From Engraulis encrasicolus (taxonomy: Eukaryota > Chordata > Actinopteri > Clupeiformes > Engraulidae): a stretch of DNA of 64,000 nt. Position 1 is the first letter of the stretch. Each line of letters opens with the position of its first letter. A program made the position numbers and the translations under genes. The DNA is taken from the NCBI RefSeq assembly GCF_034702125.1, contig NC_085878.1:23383502-23447501 (forward strand). Reading direction: 5' to 3'. The notes under the pieces are model-generated. The model ran no database searches. It was not told the DNA's origin and saw nothing but the letters and a program-made list of their open reading frames with translations. Positions 1 to 11,948 of the stretch are shown one piece after another.

Positions 1-2
1 CC

Positions 3-3000
3 CTGCCTGTCACAGTTTTTTGCAAAGGCCAGCGACTTACCTCCTCTGCTCTTGTGGACTCTGGGGCCGAAGAGAGCTTCATAGACTCTACCTTGGTGGC
101 ACAGTGGAGAATTCCGACCATCAAGATTCCTGTGCCATTGGCCATCCACTCACTCAGTGGAAGTCAGTTCGCCTAAGTCACCCATCGAACCGAGCCGGTG
201 AGTCTACTACTTTCTGGCAATCATTTTGAAGATATTATTTTTTATGTGATTGACTCTCCTCTGAACTCTTTGATTCTTGGCCATAGATGGCTGGCTAAAC
301 ATAATCCACATGTCAATTGGGACAAGAACACAATTTTGGGCTGGAGCCCATTCTGCCTGTCTCATTGTCTGAAGTCTGCTCCTTACCCTTTGTCTGCTCC
401 TGAGGTACATGATGACTATCCAGATCTCTCCAAGGTTCCTGGGGAATACCTTGACCTGAAACCAGTGTTCAGCAAGTCTAGGGCCACAGCACTACCACCT
501 CACCGCCCATATGACTGTCCCATCGAACTGCAGCCCGGAACTAGTCCGCCGAGGGGTGGTATGTACTCTCTCTCTGCCCCTGAACGTCTGGCCATGGAAA
601 GGTACATTGAGGACTCTTTAGCTGCAGGGATTATCCGTCCGTCCTCCTCTCCAGCAGGGGCAGGATTCTTCTTTGTCTCCAAAAAGGACGGCTCTCTGAG
701 ACCTTGCATTGACTACCGTGGTCTTAATAACATCACGGTCAAAAACAAGTACCCTCTGCCCCTAATGTCAGGGGCCTTCGAGTTGTTGCAGGGGGCGACT
801 GTGTTTTCCAAATTAGACCTGCGCAATGCATATCACCTTGTACGCATTAGGCATGGGGACGAGTGGAAGACGGCCTTCAACACGCCTAGGGGCCACTATG
901 AGTATTTGGTGATGCCTTTTGGTCTAACTAACGCCCCTGCTGTTTTTCAGTGTCTTGTCAACGATGTCCTTCGTGATATGGTCAACAAATTTGTGTTTAT
1001 TTATTTAGACGATATTTTAATATTTTCCAAATCCTTAACAGAACATGTCCATCACGTGAGATCAGTGCTTCAGAGGCTGCTGGAGAATCAGTTGTTTGTC
1101 AAAGCTGAGAAATGTGTTTTTCACCAGGACTCTACTTCCTTCCTAGGCTTTGTCATTTCTCAGAAAGGTCTGGAGATGGACCCATCCAAAGTGAAGGCTG
1201 TGGTGGAATGGCCAACCCCACAGTCACGCAAGGACCTGCAAAGATTCCTGGGATTCGCCAATTTTTACAGAAGGTTTGTGCGTAATTACAGTTCTGTGGC
1301 AGCACCTCTGACCTGTCTGACTTCATCATCTGTTAGGTTCATCTGGAATGAGGCTGCAGAGAGAGCTTTTCAAGACCTCAAGTCCCGCTTCACTTCTGCT
1401 CCTATCCTGACCACTCCTGACCCCACTCGTCAGTTCATTCTTGAAGTGGACGCCTCTGATATCGGTGTTGGTGCAGTTCTGTCCCAGAGATCCTCCACTG
1501 ACGGTAAAGTCCATCCATGTGCTTACTACTCTCACAGACTCTCCTCCTCTGAACAGAATTATGATGTCGGTGATCGGGAACTCCTCGCGGTCAAGCTGGC
1601 ACTCCAAGAATGGCGCCATTGGCTAGAGGGAGCTGAACAACCATTCTTGATCTGGACGGACCACAGAAATCTTGAGTACATGAAGTCTGCAAAGCGCCTC
1701 AACGCCCGCCAGGCAAGATGGTCTCTGTTTTTTAACCGTTTTAATTTCACTCTGTCCTATCGTCCAGGTTCCAAGAGTGTGAAACCCGATGCCCTTTCCC
1801 GCCAGTTCTCTGGAGCCAAGAAGTCCAGAACGGTGGACACCATCTTGCCATCTCGATGTTTCGTAGGTGCTGTGTCCTGGGGAGTAGAGAAAAGGGTTCA
1901 AAAGGCGTTGCAGAAGAAGCGTACCCCAAAGGGTTGCCCTACTAACCGTTTGTTTGTTCCCAGATCTGTCAGATCAGAGGTCCTTTCATGGGGGCATGCA
2001 TCTAACCTGGCATGCCATCCTGGGGTCAGGAGGACCAAGGCCTGCATCCGACAGCGCTTTTGGTGGCCCAAGATGGTTGCTGATATCCGAGCCTACATTG
2101 CTGCATGTACCATCTGCGCTAGCAACAAGTCCTCCAATCGACCACCTGCAGGCCTCCTTCAGCCCCTTCCTGTTCCCAAGCGGCCCTGGTCCCACATAGC
2201 TCTTGACTTCGTGACTGGTCTCCCGCCTTCGGATGGTAACACTGTTGTGCTCACAATTGTTGATCGATTCTCCAAGTCTGTGCATTTTGTTCCTCTGACC
2301 AAATTACCCTCTGCCAAGGAAACTGCCATACTTGTTACTAACCATGTGTTCAAGATCCATGGCCTGCCTTTTGATGTGGTGTCTGACCGGGGCCCTCAAT
2401 TTGTCTCTGCTTTTTGGAGGGAGTTTTGCAAATGCCTAGGGGCTTCTGTTAGTCTCTCATCAGGTTTCCACCCGGAGTCCAATGGGCAGACGGAGCGTGC
2501 TAATCAAGATCTGGAGCGCGTCCTGCGGTGCCTCTCCTCACGCAACCCTTCCTCCTGGAGTCAACATCTGGCATGGGCTGAGTATGCCCATAACTCCCTC
2601 CCAGTGGCAGCTACTGGAATGTCACCCTTTCAATGTTGTCTCGGTTACCAACCCCCTCTGTTTTCTTCTCAGGAGGCTGATGTTGCGGTGCCCTCTGTCC
2701 AGGCGTTCATCCAACGCTGTAGGACAACCTGGAGAAGCGCTCGGGCAGCCCTCCTTCACTCCAGTGCTCAGGTGAAACGGCTGGCAGATCGGCGGAGGGT
2801 CAAGGCACCACGCTATCGGAGGGGTCAGCGGGTCTGGCTTTCGACTAAGGACCTGCCCCTGAAACTCCAGTCGCGCAAGCTTGCTCCTCGGTTCATTGGC
2901 CCCTACCAGATTGAGCGGGTCTACAGCCCGTCTGTGGTTCGACTGAAGCTGCCTTTGCCCCTTCGACGGATACACCCAACCTTCCACGTATCCCGCATCA

Positions 3001-3269
3001 AACCGGTCAGCCACTGCCCACTCTCTCCCCCTGCTGATACGCCCCCTCCTCCTCGCATTATCGATGGAGCCCCGGCCTTCACTGTCAGAAGGCTATTGGA
3101 TGCCCGACGCCGGGGCCGTGGCCTCCAGTTCCTGGTCGACTGGGAAGGTTATGGGCCAGAGGAACGGTCCTGGGAACCTTCAAGTCGGGTCCTGGATAAG
3201 TCTCTGATCCGGGACTTCCGCCATCAGCACCCCGACCACCCCGCCTTTGCGCCAAGAGGCGCACGTTGA
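3..3269 (+). pseudogene. gypsy pol polyprotein (PR-RT-RH-IN-chromodomain), one in-frame stop
   Basis: The retrotransposon polyprotein copies element RNA into DNA and integrates it. Frame 3 carries an aspartic protease motif (LVDSGAEESFID) near nt 48-93, then a TAA at 174-176 and an open frame from 198 to 3269 (1,023 codons). Counting from 198: RT with YLDD at residues 269-272; RNase H with its first catalytic Asp near residue 418 ([13 protein letters not shown]); integrase zinc finger H600, H607, C637, C640; integrase core D670, D730 and E766 with the canonical 35-residue D-E spacing; chromodomain near residues 960-1008 ([13 protein letters not shown]). All catalytic residues looked for are present. 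The GTG at 198 is only the first codon usable after the stop, not a natural start. The stop falls between protease and RT, so normal Pol would be cut short unless it is read through. Confidence 0.9.
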
Positions 3270-3280
3270 AGGGGGGGTAC

Positions 3281-3947
3281 TGTCAGGACTGCCTCTGGAC
3301 TCAATGTTTACGTTACCCCCCCTACTGGCCTAATCGTGCTTTACTCTATGTTTGTTTTGAATGTGCCATGTGCTCTTGCCTTGACAGCTCTCCCCGCCCC
3401 ATTCTTGCCACCTGTTCTGTTTAATTCAATTATTGCTGACCCTGCTGCTCATTGTATCACTCTGATTACCTGCCCTACTTATACCTTGCTCATTTTGTGT
3501 TACTTCATCTGGTTGTCCTGAGCCTGCACTTTGATCTGTAAGTTTTGATCCTGAGATTCTTGTTTTTTGATCTTTGAACTGAACTCTGATTCTGGAACTC
3601 TGATTTTTGATTTTTTGTGACTGGGCCTTTTCTGAACCCTGCTTCTGAAAACCTTTGAGGTTGGATTTTTTAGTTCATGGACATTTACTGAGACCTGATT
3701 TTGATTGCTCGAGATTTTTGTATTTTTTCAGGTTTTTGAACTTTCTCCCTGAATCTCAATTTTTGATGTTTACCTTTTTATTTTCTTGAATCACCTAACT
3801 GGACTGAACTCTGATTTTTGACAATCTCTTTTGGATGTTTTCAAGACTGCCTTATTTTGAGATTTACTTGAACTTGTGTTGCTACTCTAATAAATCTCTG
3901 GAACTTCACTTTTCTGCATTTGGGTCCTGCTTATCCCGAGCCTGACA
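3281..3947 (+). repeat. 3' LTR of the chromodomain gypsy element
   Basis: A 667-bp block bounded by TGTCAGGA at the left and CCTGACA at the right, a 5'-TG...CA-3' LTR with short inverted ends. It starts 11 bp after the pol stop codon and directly follows the polypurine tract AAGGGGGGG (3269-3277). A poly(A) signal AATAAA lies at 3889-3894, about 50 bp before the right end, as expected for R/U5. The body is T-rich with repeated TGAACTCTGATT-like phrases. No partner LTR is in the window. Confidence 0.9.
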
Positions 3948-4706
3948 TTTCCACAGTGGCTTCAAACCCAATGGAGTATATCACTGGCTTCTGTACTGCC
4001 CTGCAAAGGCTAACTGCAGTAACAACGCCAACATTGAAACTGAGAAAAATGCCTTCAAAACCTTGTTATTAGGTTGGATATTGTAGGTACTGCAAATATC
4101 CATAGAAATATCACTAAAACGGGACACAATTGGACCATAAGGCTTTGTAACGTAATTGAGGTGTTAGAAAGAAAAGACTCATTTTTGACAACATAGTAGT
4201 TACTGCACTTCGCCTTTGTAGGGCAGTGTAATACAACGCACTGGGCAGCATCAACGTGAAACCACCGCATCTTTCAGGGACTCTTTTGTTACAGGACCGG
4301 GATGTGCAGTGCTTAAAACTTCCAGTGGTTTGGACATTTTTATTTGCTCTTTTCTTCTTTCTTCTTTTCTTTTCTTGTCTTTTCGTTTCTTTCTATTCTT
4401 GTCCTTTCTTTTCTTTTCTTTTCTTTTCTTGTCTTGTCTTTTCTTTTCTTCACCATACCCCTCTCCTCAGTGCCCCTGTATGCCACAGATCTGACTGGAG
4501 TGCTCAGCATCCTCCCAACACTGTGGTATGTTCACTCTATGGACTCTGCCTCTGTCTCTCCACATGCCCCTTGTGCTTCTGTCTGTCAGTATCAGATGAT
4601 CTTCTCTTCTCTATGGTGCACATCTCTGCTCCACATGTACTAATGCCCCTCTCCTCGTGTGACATTTACTCTCCTCTTTGTCCTTGTTCTCTTGCTCAAT
4701 TTCCTT

Positions 4707-4709
<3 letters not shown>
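3948..4709. other. No gene; pyrimidine-rich low-complexity DNA
   Basis: Sequence right of the LTR. The only structure I see is a (TTTTC)n/(TTCT)n pyrimidine tract at about 4338-4450, which makes several spurious Phe/Ser/Leu-rich frames. No splice-flanked coding segment is recognisable. Confidence 0.6.

Positions 4710-4766
<57 letters not shown>
4710..4766. repeat. (CT)n microsatellite, 57 bp
   Basis: Uninterrupted TC dinucleotide run. Open frames crossing it (poly Leu-Ser one way, Arg-Glu the other) are artefacts. Confidence 0.97.
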
Positions 4767-4771
<5 letters not shown>

Positions 4772-5121
4772 ACTTTTTTCGGTTGTCACCTCAGCTTCCC
4801 AGCGCCCATACATCCGCTCCCAGACTGGACCGCAGGGATCATTAATCCATTTTTCATCTCCTTCTCGCCCTCCAGAGAAAGTAAAAGAGGGGGTCTCTGG
4901 CGCTGTTTTTGTATTTGAGCTGTCTTGGAGCGCAACAGTGGAATGGCACCGGCTCCGATTTCCTTTTATTACCCAAGCCTCCCTCTCTCGGCTACATGCG
5001 CCCCGTCCACTCTGAAACCCACATTGTGCTATTATTAGACTTATCTTGCTGATCTCTGAAACGATTCGCACATTAATAACAGGCGAGGGAGCGCAAACAC
5101 CTCGCCGGAGCACACACGCAT

Positions 5122-5122
<1 letters not shown>

Positions 5123-5211
<89 letters not shown>
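5123..5211. repeat. (CT)n microsatellite, about 89 bp
   Basis: Uninterrupted CT dinucleotide run directly after GCACACACGCATG. Confidence 0.97.
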
Positions 5212-5214
<3 letters not shown>

Positions 5215-5491
5215 AACCCTCAACCCCTTCATGTGAGCCACAAAGAGCCCTGATTTTGTCAGGAGGCTGCCCAGAACAGAGCCATGGCTCAGCCCCTGCG
5301 GCCTACCAAAGGCATCTATCTCTTGGCCTCATAAAAGAAGAAGTATGCGAGTTAGATGTGTATAAAGAGTGGGGAGAGGAGAGGATGGGGGGTAGACGTG
5401 GTCCGTGGGGTGGGAGGGAGTAGAGGGGCTGCTACCAGTCCTTGAATCCCCTTTCCCTCTCCCCAACTCCCCCTCAACCGCCTGCTACCAC

Positions 5492-5651
5492 CAGGCCTGT
5501 CAACAGGGAGGACAAACGGGTCAGTTGTCCTGGGCCCAGGCAAACGGGGGCCCCTCAGAATTAGGACCCCTATTACATTGTATGTATTGAGAGTGGGGGG
5601 CCCTTTGAGATGATGTTGACCTGGGCCCAGTCCAAGTTGTCAGCGGCCCTG
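5492..5651. mobile_element. hAT-like MITE, 160 bp, copy 1 of a family
   Basis: Starts CAGGCCTG and ends GGCCCTG, flanked by GCTACCAC (5484-5491) and GTTACCAC (5652-5659), an 8-bp target duplication with one mismatch. The interior has GGGCCCAGG and GGGGCCC blocks and the phrase TTACATTGTATGTATTG, which recur in the same order at 14931-15088. It is too short to encode a transposase, so it is non-autonomous. An 8-bp duplication and CAG ends fit the hAT superfamily. Confidence 0.8.
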
Positions 5652-7908
5652 GTTACCACCACCAGCAGGAGTAGCTCTCCCTTCAGAGCGTCCCAAATCA
5701 GCTCAGCCCACTCTCCACCTCAGCCTTGCCCGCATCACCCCTGACGGAGCGAGAGGAAGCCAGGGTCTACCTTTTGCCTGATACACTCTCTTAAATTACA
5801 CTTCACAGCCTCTCTACTGTCGGACGGCCTCCCAGTGCTGGGCTTGCATGTCTCTCATTGCTGAACTTGACGGGAGCTGTGGGAGATGTGGAATAATCGC
5901 TGCCCTCCAAGAACAACCCCCCTCCCCCCTTTCTTTTTCTCTCTCGCTCTCTCTCTCTCACCTCCCTGCCTCCCTCTCTCTTCAACACCTCTGGAATTTT
6001 GTATTGGATAGAGCTGAGTTAATACATCTGTGTGTGCATGTGCATTGGTGTCTACGGTATGTGTGTGCGGGTAAAAAGTGTATGTGTTTATGTGTGTGGG
6101 GGCTTGTGAAAATTGTGTGTGTGTGCGTGCGTGCGTGCGTGTTTCCGTGACTAGATGAGTGTGTGCTAGGGCATGAGTCATTTGGGTATGAAGGAGACCT
6201 CTGGCACGGGCCTTATCAGTGGGCCGATAAGAGTGTTGGAGTCCCCCTCTACAGGCTCCCATTCAGCCCTGCTTCTCCTCCTCCACTTCCTCTGCTGATA
6301 AGACTCAGATTATGGAGCTTTTTCTGGCTCTCTATTACACTCTGACACACTCACACTTGCACAAAAATGCACTTAACGGAATCTTACACACATACAAGTA
6401 CATCTATGTGAAAACACAAACACACGTGTACACACAAACACATATGCACAGACATATGTGCACTGCACACACGTGCGTGCACACACGCACACACACACAC
6501 ACATACACGTTTACCAGCACACATTCACATCACACACTGAAATACATGAACACACACTTGGTTCCCCAGCTAAACCGCCCGCAGTTCTCAATCTTTCCCT
6601 GGTTTGTCGTTTCCTTCTGACACCTGTTCCCAAACTCCCCCTCCTCCTCTCCCCCCTCATCCTCTTGTCCTCTCAACCCCCTGAAAGTTCATGCCGGCAG
6701 TTTACAAGCGCTCCCTGAGGTTTCTGCTTCAACCGCCTCCATCACCTCCGCCACCACCTCAACCTCCATCCTAAAACTCCCTGAAAGAACGAAAAAAAGA
6801 GAAAGGAAACAAGAAAGTGTCTGTTTTTTGCATCACGTACAGCGTTTTGATGCTGACATCATGATATCCCTTAATAACACACCCACATTAGTCAAAACTC
6901 AACATGTTGTGGCTTTTGGGGAATTACAGGTCTCATAAAACGTAATCCCATAAGCTGAGCGAATGTTTAGACAGCAGGACTAGCGAGGAGCATGTTGACT
7001 TCCACACAGCTTTTTTTGCAGTTTGACATGCTTAAAGACTTTCACAGGCTCAGTGGACTGACACCACTCCCGGGTGTCTTTTTCCCTGTACTTTTTTGGG
7101 ACTGAATTTAATAAAATGTAAAACACGTAAAAAAAACATGATTTGGCTATGCTTATTTTTCATGCTCTTCTTGTGTGTGTGTGTTTGTCATCTCCGAAGT
7201 ATCTGAGGAGAACGTGTGGGGGCCAGACTTCCTTCCAATATCTCTTTCTTTTGCAGCTTCACAAATAACCACCTCACAAATCTAGCTCTGTAAGTTTTCT
7301 CCATCTTTTTGCTATATTCAAGCCGTATGAGCCAAAACTCTGATGGGTTAAATGGGAACGCTGTTTTTTTTTCAGGAGTTCCTTCTGGCGTTTCAGTCTT
7401 CCACCAAGTCAGGCTCAAGGCCACATTTCTTCCCTTGGTTCAGTTGTCTCTCATCTCTGCTGCATAGTTTTCCTTACCTTCTCCTCTCCCCAATTTTTCC
7501 ACTGGCTGGATGTTTTTCAGGTCATGGAAATGAACTAAAAAATACATCCCAGATCAGCAGTTCATCAAGACACTTCCTCCCAATTTTGGAAATGTTTATT
7601 TGTCGTGAATAAATGTTTGCTTTTGAAATAAGAATAGATCCGCTGGGAGATCCTTCAAGGGCACCTGACTGGCTCTGGGCAGCAGGACTAACAGGACAAG
7701 TGGAATGTTTGCACTGGAAAGGGAGTTTATCAGTCATAACATCTACCAATGACCACTGAGAAAACTAGGAAAACACCAGGCAAGCCAAGAGCAATGCAAA
7801 CGTGTCATAATCGCAAAAGGCTCCCTTGGCAAATCAAGGGAGGATTATCATGCATCATTGGTTAGCAATGTGACGGACAGTGCGTGCATTCGCAGAGAAA
7901 ACATTAGA
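5652..7908. other. No gene; CA/TG-rich and unique DNA
   Basis: Contains a short CT stretch (5938-5985), TG-rich sequence with GTGCGTGC (6025-6170), and CA-rich sequence (6340-6560). From 6560 to 7908 it is mostly unique, AT-balanced sequence with no recognisable exon or repeat. Confidence 0.5.
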
Positions 7909-8705
7909 TAGTCCAGTCGTGATCCCCATAGGTCCCTATACTGAACCCAGAAATGTTGAGTACCCTAAAGTTTTATTGCAGAAATGTCATCTATAGGTCA
8001 AATGAAGGGGATTTAGCTTGGTTGCCCGAAGTTGCACTTTGGGCAATTTGCATAATTAGCATAAATATATTGTTAAGGTAAGACTATATAGGTGAATAGG
8101 CAAAAAAACGTAAATCATAGATATCACCTTGAAACTTTCTCAGTTGATTACTGATGATAAGAGAAGAAAAAAATGTATTGGATGTTTTTTGTATTTTGAT
8201 GTTAAGATATGCAAATGAGGGCATGAATCATCAATTATGCACTAATTTGCATACACATGAAATCAGCTTTGCATGGTAAAACCAGACTCAAAATTATTTT
8301 TCTGTGGATAAAATATGTATATTTCAGGGTTGAGTTAGTGAAAACCTTTTCAAGACCCTGGTCAAGAGACAGTTTTGACATGTACCGTAGATGGATGAAT
8401 TAGGTGTTTCATGCTAAACAGCTGTAGCCTACATGTAGGCCTACATACAGTGAACAAATTCAAAAGAGCTACGTATACAAACATCATACAATAGTATCAA
8501 TTAATCGTTTATCAATTAACTGTGATGACACGAATCAATAATTTGCATCCCTCACCACACCATTAAAAAAGTGTTGGGGGGACCGTATCTTACTACACAA
8601 CAAAAATAAACCATTCTTAGTTCATAAGGATGAATACCAAGAAGATAATGAGACTGAATAGAGTGTCAAAACAGAATATGGAGATGGTGAAGGCTATGTG
8701 GTCAT

Positions 8706-9115
8706 CAAGACTATACTGTACTGTACTGTAGTGAGATGAACTGTAATATACTCTACTGTACTGCAATGTACTCTGCTACACTGTACTGTACTGTACTGTA
8801 CTGTAATATACTCTACTATACTCTACTCTAGTGTACCGTACTGTACTATACTGTACTCTACTGTAGTGCACTGTACTGTGCTGTACTCTACTGTACTGTA
8901 CTGTACTATACTATACTGTACTCTACTGTACTATACTCTACTGTACTCTACTCTAACTGCACTGTATTCTACTGAACTGTACTGTACTGCACTATACTGT
9001 ACTCTATGATACTGTACTCTACTGTACTGTACTGTTCTATACTGAACTGTATTGTACTCTATTGTAACATACTGTACTCTACTGTACTGTGCTGCACTGT
9101 ACTGTATGCTACTAC
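8706..9115. repeat. ACTGT/ACTCT pentamer satellite, about 410 bp
   Basis: Degenerate tandem array of the 5-mer ACTGT with frequent ACTCT, ACTAT and ACTGA variants. It lies inside the inverted-repeat element and has no coding capacity. Confidence 0.9.
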
Positions 9116-9337
9116 ATAGGACTGAAACATGTAGAGCATTCTGAGGTCAAGTACAATATGATGCAAAAAGGTGTGGTGGGAATGAGTAATGTTACTGTTA
9201 CCACTATAAATCTTGAAGGTTAACAAGGTCCTGTGGCATTTTGTTTGAGGGCAATGGTTAGCCATCCTTCCTCCTGGACTATGTGTGTGCCTTGCAAATC
9301 AAGAAAATGAGTAATGGTTCACCTTTATAGTATATTC

Positions 9338-9641
9338 CAGGCCTCACCAACGTGATGCCCGCGGGCGCCAGGTCGCCCTCCAGGAGCTGCTGAGGTGCCC
9401 ACCAAGGATGTTCATAAACAGTCACGACTACCATACAATATTTTAGTCACAGTTAATGATTTTCTTAATTTAAATATGAGATTATTTCTTTATAACCTAT
9501 AAGCAAATTATCATTCAATCAAAGTGTGATTTGGGAATGATGTCAAGACATCAGTAGAGGATTTTGAACAAACAAGTAGCCCACGGGTAGCTCTCAGTAG
9601 CCCTCAGTAGCCCTGAGACCCAGAAAGGTTGGGGACCCCTG
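9338..9641. mobile_element. hAT-type MITE, 304 bp, degraded
   Basis: Begins CAGGCCTCACCAAC and ends GTTGGGGACCCCTG; the reverse complement of the end, CAGGGGTCCCCAAC, matches the start at 11 of 14 positions. Flanks GTATATTC (9330-9337) and GTATAGTG (9642-9649) share their first five bases, a decayed 8-bp duplication. CAGGGGTCCCCAACC ends are typical of vertebrate hAT elements. Confidence 0.7.
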
Positions 9642-10817
9642 GTATAGTGTATGCCATATGAGAATTGTTGCTTTATTAATATTTCTCCTATAGTAAAGGG
9701 TGGCAAAGACCTATGGTTCATGTTGTCCATGAGCTGTCCGATTTGAAGTAGCAATTGAGGTACTCAATGATCACTGAGGTAACGGTAATTTAACACAAGT
9801 AGGCTACTAGGTGAGGAGTTGTTTGCAAATCCTGAAAAAAGAAATCCATTTACCTCCGTCTACTTACTGAACATCTACTTAGAAATAATTTTCAACAGAA
9901 AGTATACATTGGGTAATTTATAACGCCATTCTTAAAAATGACTGAAATGCACTCACTAGGCCTATGCGCAATTACTGTGAAGATGTAGAATTTGGTGATG
10001 TTATGGGTTATTCACACACATGGAGAGGTCTTGTCCCTTACTCTATCTCGTGCAAATAAAAATATCTATGTTATGGAAATTAGAAGCTGCTACCTTGGAC
10101 ACCTTGTTGCACTGACACCTCCCCATTCAGTATGCTGCTGAGTGAGCATTCGCAGCAGTCTATTCTCACCTTAGTTTCAGGGTGGGAAATACTCATTTTA
10201 ATACAGGCGAAGTATGAATCTTCTCAAATTGTTCACAATGTTACATTTGCTGTCAAGCATGTAAGCACAGACTCACTCATATGACATGTTAGAAAGTTTT
10301 TTTCAGAGGGCTCCTATAGAATTACAACACATACCCTAAGTCTGGTGCTTTTGTCACTTCCGTAAAGGTAAAACCCTTAACAGACTCCACGATAATCTAT
10401 CCATGTCAAAACATCTTCTTGACCAGGTTCCTCAGAGGGTTTTCACCAATTCAACCCTGAAATATACAAATTTTACCCACAGAAAAATAATTTTGAGTCT
10501 GGTTTTACCATGCAAAGCTGATTTCATGTGTATGCAAATTAGTGCATAATGAATGATGCATGCCCTCATTTGCATATCTAAACATCAAAATACAAAACAC
10601 ATCCAATACATTTTTTCCTTCTCTTATCGTCAGTAATCAACTGAGAAAGTTTCAAGGTCATATCTATGATTTAATTTTTCAAGCCTATTCACCAGTAGTA
10701 GTCCTTACCTTAACAATATATTTATGCTAATTATGCAAATTGCCCATAGATGACATTTCTGCAATAAAACTTTAGGGTACTCAACATTTCTGGGTTCATG
10801 AAATCACGACTAGACTA

Positions 10818-11235
10818 AGATAGGGGTGACCTAGAACTCTGAGGTGAGTTCCCCTGCTGTGTATCTGGGTTCTGGTCAGCAGTATCGCTCCAGGGCTTCA
10901 GGCAGAGTAGAGGGCAGCTGAGGTTCTCTGAAACACCCCAATTCCTGGTCTGAAGACAAAGATTGGGTGGTCGAAGAAATTAACATTGATCTGTTCATAT
11001 GACTTACAGCACAAAACTGGCTGCAGAGGTGCACAAAACCAGAAGGCCTACTACATTATGTTTCATTGATGCCCATACTCTTCGATTAGCCTACACTTTG
11101 TACTCAGTATAATGAGCTGGTTTAGCCAGTTGGTCAGTTGGTTAGTGAGTGTGTGGTAGGCTTTCAACTTTATTAATCTGTATGCTAAACATGTCTGCTT
11201 CAAACTTGCAGGGCTTCCAACGGCATTGATATGGT

Positions 11236-11287
<52 letters not shown>

Positions 11288-11940
11288 CCCTCTCTCTTTT
11301 CTCATTCCCTCTGCTCATCACCTCACTTCTGTGTGGTCATGATAGCGCTAGCTGCTTGCAATCGAGGATATTTCAGTCACTTCCAGAGTCAGAGTCCAGG
11401 TGCATTTCAGTCGGCAGCTCCGGCTCAAAAAGTCCCTTTGATTACAATGGTGATGCAAGACCCGGCTATTGACGGATGGTTCAGTAGTTGTGTGTGCTAT
11501 CCATCACTGTGTTTACAAGGGTAGGGGGAGTTGTTGATAGTTTCATCAGCCACCAAAGCACAGCAATACAGCACTGTGACCTTACCAAACAGCCTTGCTG
11601 AGGCCACCCTACACAACACAGAAGCCCTAGTCAGCAGTGCAATGCCATAGCAACACTCACTCTCATGCATTGATCAGGTGTGTTGTGTCGCTTCCCCATT
11701 TACTTTTCATTGGGTGAGGTCACATGTTGCTGAGTTGTGGTTCTGACTGCATGAATGCCATGCCTCCGGCAAAGAGCTGTCAAAAATCTTTTTACTGATC
11801 ACGCAGTGCCTTGTCTTTGGCTCTGTCTGACCTCCAATGACCCCACCTCCGGCAAATACACTCACTGTTGTGTTTCAAATTGGCTCATTCATGTGTGTGA
11901 TCCAAGGGTAAGGCCACCCTCTGCAGCACAGCCGTCCTGC
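10818..11940. other. No gene; one (CT)n tract
   Basis: Mostly unique sequence. A (CT)n run occupies about 11237-11285. No exon or transposon ends were recognised. Confidence 0.5.
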
Positions 11941-11948
11941 CCACCTGC

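Larger units (their letters stand above)
1..3947 (+). mobile_element. Ty3/gypsy chromodomain LTR retrotransposon, 5' part outside window
   Basis: Seen in order on the plus strand: protease motif, reverse transcriptase, RNase H, integrase and chromodomain, then a G-rich polypurine tract (3269-3277) and a 3' LTR that starts TGTCAGGA and ends CCTGACA. This order (RT-RH-IN-chromodomain) defines a chromovirus-type Ty3/gypsy element. The gag gene and 5' LTR lie left of the window, so target duplications cannot be checked. The only break visible in the coding part is a stop codon at 174-176. The copy looks fairly young because about 1,000 codons downstream are open. Confidence 0.93.
7911..10815. mobile_element. 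Long inverted-repeat element (arms about 0.4-0.47 kb), probably opened by insertions
   Basis: The left arm (7911-8382) recurs as its reverse complement at 10404-10815, with many matching blocks: AACCCAGAAATGTTGAGTAC, AGTTTTATTGCAGAAATGTC, TATGCAAATGAGGGCATG, TGCATGGTAAAACCAGACTC. The outer ends match as GTCYAGTCGTGAT, and both are flanked by TA (7909-7910 and 10816-10817). The 2 kb between the arms holds an ACTGT satellite and a hAT-type MITE. I infer a TA-inserting palindromic DNA transposon whose centre was later expanded. Two oppositely oriented copies of one repeat is the alternative. Confidence 0.65.

Noticed and set aside
4256..4918. 220-codon plus-strand frame rich in Phe, Leu and Ser
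   Set aside because: It runs through the TTTTC and CT tracts. Composition follows the repeats; no domain, no splice context.
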